From the NCBI RefSeq assembly GCF_949628215.1, contig NC_134276.1, positions 57,763,733-57,827,732 of the forward strand: 64,000 nt of DNA. The letters are read 5' to 3'. Below are positions 46,101 through 58,100 of this stretch, piece by piece (the stretch's first letter is position 1; the number at the start of each line of letters is the position of its first letter). Made by a program: the position numbers and the translations under genes. The notes below the pieces were generated by a model, which was not told where the DNA came from, did not search any database, and worked only from the letters and a program-made list of their open reading frames with translations. This DNA is from Phalacrocorax aristotelis (Eukaryota > Chordata > Aves > Suliformes > Phalacrocoracidae).

Positions 46101-49100
46101 TACTGTCTTCAATTCCACCTACTATTATTGACCTAACGAAGACTAAATATTGAACAAGTATCAGCATTTCAAGAGTAATATAGGAGCCATAGTTTGATTT
46201 TAAAATATGATTTTAAAAAATCATAATTAATCCATTGCCTTTCTGTAAGACTTAAGTAAGCTTTGAAGATAGGACTTAAGTTCTATCTGCACAAAACCCT
46301 ACGGCTAGCTCAGAAACTGAGAGAAGAATGGTCAGCCAGGATGGCATTTAAGGCAGGCTATTAGCTCTCCCGAGAAATCAGGAACATGAACACAAAAGCA
46401 CCAAGCTAACACAGTTATTCCACTACTTTACACCTAAGATATTTCATTTGTAATTTGGGTATCTTTTTATAGTACGTATTTAAGATGTGCAGAACCAATC
46501 TTAGGATGCAAAAGCTTCCAAGCAACTCTGAAAAGTGTACTTGTGTTCACATAAGAGAGCCTTTTCCAGAATTCATTTTCTTTCAAACAGAAAAAAAGAA
46601 AGAAAAGGAAGATATTCCATACGCAGGCAATCATTTGGTAGGAAAACTATAGCTCTTGTGATTTCAAAGATGCTCTGTGCTAAATAAATTTGTGTACAGA
46701 AGTTACCAGCAAGCATTTTCATTTTCATAATGGCATAAGATGCAGCCATGATGTCTTAATTCAGCATGTAAGTCAATCCCTTGAAGAGCCATCAAAATTT
46801 TGGGAAAGACACTATAATTTCTGCTAACCTTTAAATCCAGAAATTAGGGAAAGTTTACAAAAAATCCAGAAGGGAAGAAAGGGGACAGACAGAGAGACCT
46901 GCAGAGATAAATAAAATAATCATCAGCAAAGGAATCTGAAGGAAACACCTTCTTTGAGGTTTCATAATAAACTGATAGTGACCCTTTTGCATATCAATGG
47001 CAGGAACAGCCTTTTCTATCTTGAGAAGTTTCATAAGGTGTCACAAACTGCGTATTTCGAGCATCAAGAAAGCAGGAAAGATCTGAATGAGCTGATATAA
47101 ATTGTCAGAATATAAAAAATACTATTGTTCACAGAACTGTTTTCCTCCTCAGTCCAAATGAAAGTAAATGCACTAAGAAAGCCATGCTTGACAAGCTTGG
47201 TGTGTAAGCCCTTATCAGCATTATTCTTCATAAAACTTGTTTCTTAAATTCAGGCCAATGGCTAAGCTACTTGCTGTGAGATCTCTTAGCTAGAACCAGC
47301 ACTACTGTGTTGATGCAATGAAGCTGGTCTGAATGAAAACAAAAAATTGGACTATTTAAAATACTGTTATTCATAATCTGTATTTAATATATTATTACTT
47401 TTCTTCATACAACAACATTTCATCTACATAGTTTCACTTAAAAAGCTTCTACCAATGAACAGCTACCTTGCTTAGGTTAGTAAGAAATCCCTGTATTGTT
47501 AAAATAATTTTACCATATAATAAAAATGTCTTTTTCCTTAGTTTACTAATCATTGACACAAGTATTTTTGAAATCAACACTTTATATTCATCAGTTTTTC
47601 ACTCCTCATCAAGTTATCTGAAGCTTCTATTGTACGCTGCTCCTTCTCCCCACATGCCTTTTCAGAACTTTTTTAATTTGTTGAAAAATAAAAATTCTGT
47701 ACATTTTTCTTAGACAAATTCCATTTACTCTCCCCTTGACAGGTTTTAAAACTGAGAGAAATAACAACAATAATAATAATAAAAATAATTATTCAATTTC
47801 AGTTCCATAAATAATTTATAAAATGGTTTAAACATTTTACTCGCTCAAAGTTCATTCTTCCTACTACTTTCCTACTTGAAATGAAAGTAAAGAATTAGCT
47901 GACTGTAGATTATTGGTATGGAACAATACTCTCCATTACTTTGCATAATGAGAAAAAAGTGAAAAGTATTTTCACAAAGCACCAAACAATATAAATGGAG
48001 GTTCATCGCTTCCCCCCACTACTAAACAATATCACAAGGCCACAAGTTAAAATAACTAAATGATGATCTATTTGTAACTACAGATATACTCTAGAAGAAC
48101 TATTCAGACCAGCTGTCTCTTGCAATTGTGTCTTCTGTATTTTTCCTCCTTCACATCTGAAGTCACACGAAAAACACAATATTTCAAGACTTGTAAAAAA
48201 AAACCTCCACATTTTTCTCTATATGAATTCCAGTTTACACACATACCTATCGAGTATTGCATCTACCAGAAAATAAGCATGTTTTCTAGAAGAAAACATC
48301 ATTTTATTTCCTCAATTACTTTAATTTACCTTAAAGTGCTCCAAAACTGTACACCTACTAGGAAATATTCTCAAATTATTTTATTTAGGTTTCCATTTAA
48401 TTCTTTTCAATAGTCTATCTTTGCAATTATTTCATAGGAATTCTCAATGCTGACATACGGCAAAGCAATTCAGATTACATTCTTTCACTATAGCTATTCT
48501 TACAGCTATGATTTGACAAGTAACACATTTGGGAAGTCATAAGTGTTAGATTTGAAAGTACTGGATCTGGACCTACCAAAAAGACTTACCATGCATCACT
48601 GGTACACTTGGTTTACATTCTTCAAGGTGCTCTACAGCAGTGTTCACTAAAATAGCATAAAAGTAAAAAATAATGTAAATGTATTATAGTAAATAGTAAC
48701 AGACTTATACAGATCCACAAATGTTGCAACAGTTAATCATATTTATAAATAATGCAATTTCTGGCACATTATTGTAGACAAATGGTTTACATAGTAAACA
48801 TTGGTCCTTCACAACGTAAAATACATCTCTAGATACGCTTAACGTTTTTAATACTTCTAGAACCAGGAAAAGAAACTAGTAATTAAATTGTCAGTGAACT
48901 GGAATGTGAACCTGCACTGGTCAGATCACCTCTTTGGTCATGTCTGTATGTTGTCTTTGTGTCTCAGGGAAGAAGCCTTGGCCCAAAGCTGTTTAGTCAA
49001 GTCTAGCCTGACTGACACTTGTATTCCCCAAAGAGGATCTGCTGCATCCGCACTTCATATCAATTAGTGCAAACCCTATGTATAGCCTTGGAGTGAGTTA

Positions 49101-52100
49101 TCACTTCAGTTCTACATTTCGCAGATCAGCTTGGGGCTTAGGAGCAAGTTCACTTGTGTGCCACGGTCTGTGCTTCAGTGTGGCTGAATATGACCAGCTC
49201 CAGCTGAAAAGCCACACAGCCGTACTATTACTGTGCTCCCCTCAGACTAACCTACTCCCTGCTGTTAGATTCAGTTGAAGCCAATGTCGTGCTAATAAAG
49301 CAAGATGGTTTCTAAACTGGGATTAGAATTAATCCAGCTGTCATCATCTATTGCAGGAAACTTACTTCAAGTCACTGCAACTGCAGCATCCGCTATACGG
49401 GTGTTTGTGGTGCAGGAGTGCCTCCCAAAATGCTATTATCAGGTTTAGCTATTTGTAATGGACTTCAGATATTAAAGCATTGCACAGACAAAAATATCAG
49501 AGTCCTTAAAGTCTTTGAACATCTGTATCTTAACTGAAAAATTCATCAGTTTTGTCCACTCTTTCAGTATTTTCCCTTTTGTGAGTTCTGCAGCCTAAGG
49601 ATAGTCAAGCATGAAAAAACAATTAAAATTCCACTTCATAAAGCAAAGCCAGAAGTTGTTTACATAACACAAAATACAATTGCTATATTTCACATCTCTT
49701 CACTACTCAGGCAATAAACTTTGTACATTAGAAGTCCTTACAGCTGCAAAACATGAGCTCTGAAAATCATGGCATGGAAACAGGTAGGCACTCTGTGAAA
49801 CACAAATAGATTGCCGGTACTGATTTGATTTCAAGACTTAATTAGTAAAGTTGGCGTCTATATTTTTTAATGTATTATAGCATTTGTTTCAGCCAAGCTG
49901 CTGAAATCAGAAACAAGATCTGCTTTTTCTTACAGTTTGTACTTACCATCATATGGTTTAATGCTTGCAACTGATCTTGTGGACAATTCTTTTATCTAAA
50001 GGAGAAAAGACAGATACATGAATAGTTAAAAATGTAAATGATCAATATAGAGAAATGCACGTTTAGTACAAAATACCTAGTTTCAGTACTATTCCATACC
50101 AGAAAATATTATTTATGATTTGGGGAGGAAAATACTACTTTTGTGGAACTCTATTCTGCTGCCTAATGCATATTTCATTCATGCTTAATGAATGTTAAAG
50201 ACTTACTTCCGTTTGTTGTCTTACGTGAACTCACGCTTTGTACACCCTGTTATTACAAGCTATAAAGTGAAATGAAAGTGGGCTTATGGGCCACATTAGC
50301 ACTTACAGTTTCAATACTTTCTGCCTCAGCAATTCATGTTCAATATTGCAAGTCTAGCTCCACTCCAACAACACACTTAACTACACATTGATTTTAAATA
50401 TATGAACAGTTCTCCTGGCTGCTCTACAGTTTTGTCTATTTGACACCTAAGACACGCACTGAACAAAACTGAGGGCGCAGAGGAAACAAGCTGGCCGTAA
50501 TTCAATCTAAAGAAAACAGGAAACTTGTGAATCCCATATCATGACAACAATGTTCTGCACTCCAATTCCCAAAATGGAAGCTAAAACCTAACCATATAGA
50601 CATACAGTGAATGTCAGCTGGAGCTGGCACAAGATATTGGACCCCAGTCCTCTTTTATTTACCCATTTGGATATAGCCAGTAGTGCCTCAATTCATTGTC
50701 CATTCAGTCTGGATTCTACAAAAGCGTTAACTATTTCTCAAGCCCTTCCAGTTTCCAGATACTGAGAATGCAGATCTTCACAACTGCATTTCACAAACAC
50801 CAAACTCAGATCCCTCTATTTTATATCTGTGGTCATACTGTTTTGTTTTAAAAGGTCACTTATTAGAACTGATTTGTCTAGGATTAAGTCCTCTATTGCT
50901 CCAGCTATCAAATTCATTTAGGTGGATATTTAAAAGCTATTATTTGTCTTTCCAATTCTTTAAGCACTTAAGTATAGGTTTAACATTAATCTCAAGAAAC
51001 ACATGTAAAATCAGATGTTGATTTGTAAAGAACGCACCATCTAGTAGAGGAATAGGTTGTAAGGACAGCATAATCATACTGTAGTCTAAACTCCAGACCA
51101 CCTAGACCTTCACCCACTAATCACCTCAAAAATCTAGTTATGTTTGAACAAAAGCACATTTTTAAGAAAACACAATTCATTTCCAAACAAATTAATAAAA
51201 TCATAGAATATCTCAAGTTGGAAGGGACCTATAAGGATCATTGAGTCCAACTCCATGCTCCTCAGAGGACTACCTAAAACTAAACCATATGACCAAGAGC
51301 GCCATCCAGACGCTCCTTGAACTCTGACAGGCTTGGTGCCATGGCCTTGGGGAGCCTCTTCCAGCGACTGACCACCCTCTTGGTGAATAACCTTTTCCTA
51401 ATGTTCAGTCTGAACTTCCACTGATGCAGCTTCATTCCATTTCCTTGTGTCCTATCACTGATCACCAGAGAGAGAGGAGATCAGCACTTTCCCTCCACTG
51501 CCCACCTTGAGGAAGCTGTAGCCTGCGATGAGGTTACCACTCAGCCTTCTCCAAGCAGAACAAACCAAGTGCCCTCAGCCGCTCCTTGAAAGTCTGGCCC
51601 TCGAAGCCTTTCACCATCTTGGTCGCCCTCCTCTGGACACACTCTAATAGTTTGATATCCTTTTATATTGGGGCGCCCAAAACTGCACACAGCACACGAG
51701 GTGGGGCTGCACCAGTGCAGCGCAGAGTGGGACAACCACTTCCCTCAACCAGCTAGCTGCGCTGTGCTGGATGCACCCCAGGACACGGCTGGCCCTTCTG
51801 GCTGCCAGGGCACACTGTCGGCTCGTATTCAACTTGCCATCAGCCCAAACCACCAAATCTCTTTCCGTGGGGCTGCTCTCCAGCCTCTCGTCCCCCAGTT
51901 TGTACATATAACCAGGATCACCCCATTCCAGGTGGAGAATCCGGCACTTGCTCTGTTAAATTTCATATGGTAGTACTTTAATTAGTTATTCTCACAGTGA
52001 TAAATACGATACTTTATTTTTAGTGTGAGAAGTCATGTATTTTCAGATTTCAAACACTAGATTTCACCATGATTATTTTGCAGCGGATTAAATCCAGTTC

Positions 52101-55100
52101 ACTAACAGAAATTTTTTATCTGTAGAGGTCTTTGGTGACTGTGACCTAGTTATCTTTTAACTTCGTGTTCAACTTATTCAAAACATTTGGTAAATTGTGT
52201 TTTAATTCCTGCTTTACACTCAGGTGTCTCTTTTCCAGACCTATTCTTCTTTATCAACATAATTTCCAAAGTATAACCAAAATACTACAGCAATACTACA
52301 AATACTACAAATTTGGAATATTAACTATACAGCCAGAGATATATCGAAGACCAAATGCTTATCTATGTCCTGTGTTCTCTGAAACATAGGGTGCTTCACA
52401 AAATAGACCTGCTTCTTCTGAGTAATAATCAGATCATTCTGTTCCTGAAGCCTCTGCCCCAATTCTTCTATCCTCCTCTTGTAAAAGGTATTATTTTTAT
52501 TCAGGTCTTCTCTCACTGATGATTTAAGCTTCTCAATCTGTGACAGTAGCTAGAAAGCAATCAAAAGAAAAGTAACTTCATATTAATATTATATAAAATA
52601 TTTTAATACAATAAAGTTTACACAAGCAAATGTCATGCTTAAATATTTTTAACACCTTTTTCTTCAGCAAAAACGTAATGTCTCCTATGATTTCATTGGG
52701 ACTTGCATATATTACAAAACAGCTGCCTGGATCACTTTTGATTCACACAAGGAAGACTACCTAAATTTCAATACAAACCAAGGGACATACAAACACATTG
52801 CTGAGATTGCCTAAAAGTAAGATTGCAGAAAAAGCATACAACTCTATAAAAATGTTTTAGTTACAAATAGTGTCAAATAATGGTATTTTATGGTGATGAG
52901 ATGTGAATTTGCATGATAAACCTAATATATTAGCTCTGAATGTAGAAGAAAGGGAACAATATTTTAGGTGCACCATCCCAAAAGTAATACTTACATTACT
53001 CCTCCCTTATTCTATTCTTGCACTGTATGTGGGTGTATCATTAACTACATCCTTTTTGGGGAACGTTCCATGGTTCCTCCCCACTGCTTTCTTGCCAGAG
53101 GAGAAGAAGCATTGGTCAGACCACTATGATTTGCTCAGTTCTTACATGGTCACGCAGACGAAAGGAAAATGACAGGAAAAGAAGCAAGAGAAACAAAGCA
53201 GGAAAGAGATTAAAAAGAAATGCAGACATAAAAAAATCTGAGGAATAAAGCTTTGTATAGTAAAATATATAAACTGATGCAAAATCAAATGCCATGATGT
53301 TGTTTTTTCCTGGAAAAGCTGAACAGGTTCTGCATTAGAAAGCTACAACAGAAAAAGCAGCAGAGAAGTGATAGAAAAGAAAAAAGAAGATTGAGACATG
53401 TGCCGTAGGTCCATGGTAGCAGAAGGTACCGGGTAGATGAAAGCTACACATTTATCTCAACTATCCAGCATATTCACATAACACAGAAAACACTGTATAA
53501 TACAGTGCTCACAGAATTAGTTGTGAGCTCTTCAAAACAGAGATACACTTTCAGGCATCTGTCAGATTCTTAAATGATAAATTCTGTTTCAGCTCTGGCC
53601 TTAACTGAAACTTCAAGATCTAGCATAACAGAAATAGACATAATAAATACATCTAAGAGGACACACTCTTATAAACCCTTGACATGTGGGCTTTCTAATC
53701 CAACAGACGTATAATACCATATCAAGAACTACTAAAAGTATAACAAAATGAGAAAGAAGTCTCCTTTTAGTTTAAGTGGTTTGCTGTGCCACTTACCAGG
53801 GACTTTTCTGTCTCATGGTCATGACGAAGGGCTTGTATTCTAGATGTCCATTTACTTTCCTGCAGAGAGTAAATCAGTATTAATTCCTGTTAATAGCGCA
53901 TTACCATTTAGTTCAATATATGCAGCTTTATTTTTCTAAATAAAGCATAAACACTGAAGAGATTATTGATGATATGAAACTTGAGTAACCCCGTATTTAA
54001 GACCTAGAACAGTCATCAGCATGTTTTATACATCTGAGTGTGTTTTCTTACCAACTACTCTAGAGACTACATATTTGTTCGATTTGTGTATATAGTAACT
54101 GTGAGTGAGAAATACACAAGTATTTTGACACATCTCTGTGTATTAACAATAACAGTAGTAAGAGTGGGGACTTTTCCCCACAATGTCATTTCAAGAACTC
54201 ATTAACAATGTATTTTGCATAATGACGATAAAAAAGAGTATTAATGTATGAGTTTTAGAGTGAACCACATTTTCTTTGATGAAATAAAAAAACACAAAGT
54301 GAAATTCAATAAATTTTCCCCATCTTTGAGCAGAAGTGACCAAACTTCTGGGTGATACCAGCAGTATACAAGGACTTTCACATCCCAAGAACTAGGAAAT
54401 ATATAACGTGCGTCTCAAAGTGTCAAAGATTAAAGGTTTGTGGGTATTTCCAAAGGCCTCACAACTCCTTTTTTTTTTTTTTTTAATAGGAACAACCTGG
54501 ACACGCAGGTGAGCCTTAGAGCATTGCAACAACCTTGGCCTCAGTGGCCCTTTCTAGCTCAATCTGTCCTATAGGTGGGACTTGGATTGTCCAACAGCTT
54601 TGCACTGCGACAGCACCTGTGCTGGTCAGATGATACAGTCCTGGTACAGAAGCTGCACCTGACAGGCTCAAGTGTTTCATACGACTCAAAAGCCACAGGC
54701 TGGCAAATCCTGACAGAAAGTTTCTTAACATTTTTTTTTTCATCTTGGAAAACGGAAAATTCCAATTTTTCCATAAGTGGCCTCACAGATCAGCAGACAT
54801 AAATGGTTCATTAGAGCCTTCTGCAACTGAACTCCAACCATACTTGGTAAAGCTTAATATATTTAATAATAAAGAATAACAGAATATCAATAAATAAATA
54901 ACAATTTATTTATAAAGGATAAGGGAAATAATTCCTTGATTTCCATTATAGAGATTGTACTAAATAGCGTTAAAACTTTAAAACGAGCTATTTTAGGCAT
55001 TGAGAGGAATGAGAATTTTACTTACGGATTTAAAATACTGGTCAGAGATGTACCAAAATGAAAAGAACACAAGCAGCCAGTCAAAGGCAATACATTAAGT

Positions 55101-58100
55101 TACAATGTTACCTGTTTTTCAAGAAGTTTAACCACATTGTGATAATCCTGAGGACTCTGAGGTTTCTCTTCTGTAAATTCTTGGCTGTCTTTCAGCGTCC
55201 CTAAATTGGATTTTTGCTGCATATTGGACTTCTGTAATTCTAACAGTTGCTAAAAGGCAGGGGAAAAAAATGAAGACCCAAATATATATCCAGATTTTGT
55301 TTTATAAAACTGCCATTTAATACAAAATTTACTCTAAACATAACTACACAGAGACTGCATCAGACGCTTCCTATATTTCTCATGAGTTCAGCATTTATCA
55401 GTTTTCATGTAATAATTAACATATACACCTATCATAAATATACCTTGCAAATATATACACAGGAACTAGCAGGTACAAAATAGAAGCTGCTCTTGTAATG
55501 CCGTACATAGTTGGTTTCTGACCAACCTGTACTTTTAAATTCTCTTTCTAGTCAAAACTCTGGAAAGCATTTCCAGAGCAAGTAATGAAAACACATGCAG
55601 TTCCACTGTCAGGACTATAATGCAGAGGTTAGTCCCCTCCAAACCAGTTATAAGAATACTAACATAAGGATACCTAACGGACAGCAATAATGACAACATC
55701 TTCTGATCTGTAAACAGACACTCAAAAGCTAAGGAGTAAAAAACAAAAACTGACATAGTTACTGAAGGCTTAATTCATTCACCCAAACAATGCTATTAAA
55801 AAGAGAACTGAAATTATGCTAATAAAGTACCAGTATACAAAGATAAATTATGGCTATATGCAATGATTATTCTTAGAATTTTGAAGGACAACCCTGTAAG
55901 ATGACTACAGTGAAGTTCACTACCATCTGCTGTAAGGGATTCATGCCTTAAAATGTTGGAAAAACTAAATCACTTACATTTTCTAATGTTGAATTTCTTG
56001 ATGATAACTCCTTAAGCTCTTTCATAAACATCTCTTTCACTTTTTCTATTTCGTCAGCCAATTTCTCTTTTTCCTCTTCTTTCCATTTATGAAATGATTG
56101 TAGAATTTCTTCTTCTTTTGATTTCTGCTGTTCACATTCCTGAAATTATTTTAGAAACATTATTTGTTATTTTTCCCCATGCGCAATACTCATTCAACCA
56201 CCCAAACTATGTGTGGGAAGCAGTCACTTTCAACAATGTGAGACTGAAAAACATGAAAAAAACCACCAGTTTCTGAAGAATTCTGGGGTAGCAAACTAAA
56301 CATTTTGGTAGCAAAACAAGGACACTTCAGGAAGTTATGGTAGTTCATTATTTTTCATTGAATAACACATGAATGACCTTACTGGGTCATATCAAAGGTC
56401 CACCTAGTTCAGCATCCTGTTTCTCACAGAGGCCGTAAGTGTATAGATGGGAAAGGAAAATAACAGGGCAAGAAAACATGCACGTTCTCCTTAATAGCCT
56501 CCAACTGCTTTCACCTCAGAGGACTTCCTCAGCCTGTTACAGTTTGGTAAACTTAGTAACCTTTGATACATTTCTCCTCATGTACTTTTGCTGTCGTTCC
56601 CTGTGGCTGCGTCAGCTTTTAGCAACTGCAACACCTTTTGCCAATGACCTCCACAGGTTTACTACAAGTTGCATGAGGAGCCAAGCATTTTTTTTTTCTA
56701 TTTGGATCTGGCTCCTGCTAGGTTCATTTGATGGGTGCTAGGTCCTGAACTGGAAAAGAGAGTGAATGATTGATACCTATTCACTCTGTGTAACTCATGA
56801 CTTCACAGTCTGTATTTAAAGTGGCTGCTCATGCTAAGAGTTGTCAGTCTGAAAAGAGACAACAGCTTGGTGGGGATGGAGGGTGAGATACTGATGCCTG
56901 TAAAGACCTTTAAGAGCACAGAGTCCAACCGTAAACCTAACACTGCCAAGTCCACCACTAAACCATGTCCTTAAGTGCCACATCTACACATCTTTTAAAT
57001 ACCTCCAGGATATTTAATTCTATCATACCTTTTTGAGATGAAGGGACTAGACCTACACACAGTATTTAGGCTGTGGCCTGCACAGTGATTTTTCAGAATA
57101 ACTTAAAATATTTGGTTGTCTTTGCTGGCTGCTACTAACCACTGGGCTGACATTTTCCTGGAGCTATGTATCACAACCTTAAGATCTTGCCCTTCAGTTG
57201 TAACAGTCAGCTCAGAACCCATCACTTTGTAGATTAAGTTAGAATTAGTTTTTCCCCATATACATTTACCCCACTTTATCTGTTAAATTACTTTTACCAT
57301 TCCATTACCCACTCACTCATTTCTGTACAGTCCTCAACTTGTTCAAAGTCCTGCATTTCACTGCCCACAACATACACACTTTTTAGGCAAGCCCCTACAT
57401 CTTTCCATCACAGCATTCACTCTGAATTTGTTCTCTAACTAACTATAACAAGCAATCATTGTACACCTATGAAGAACATGATCTTCTGTATCCTTTCACC
57501 TTGAAGGAGTAGAAGAGAGCAAGAACTGGAAGCAAGATAGTTTTTATCCAAATTCCCTCCAGTAGTAGTTCTCCTAAAAAAAACAAAGGGGCAAGATCTT
57601 CTGCTCTTTCAATAAAAAGACAACAACATGATGATACCTGAATTGACAGGGCATGTCAATCATGGCAGACAAACTGCAACCAGTCACACTTCACATTTCT
57701 ATCTTCGCTGACATCCCAGAAAAACACAGAAGCTTTGAAAGTTTCTTGTTGTGTAACACTGCAGGCAGTAGCTTCAGGACATTTCAGGCAGTCCCCTCGT
57801 AGTTAGGAGTCTCAGCTAAGACAAGTGACTTCAAAATAAGCCCCTAAGGCACCAAAAAATTTATGCTGCACTGTTATGAATACTCCATCTCATAAGAAAA
57901 ACAATGCTTCAGGGGCAGGAGAAATATGTTATAGGTGTACCTCTTAAAACTGAGACACATAGGGCCAAAGCCCATTATTCTGACAGTGCTTGCACTCCTA
58001 AGTGAAACTCTACCCATGCTCTTCATTTAGTCTTTCTGTACTTTTGAAAATGGAAAAACCCAGGAAGCTGAATGGTCCCAAGAAGAGGGGAACAAAAGGA

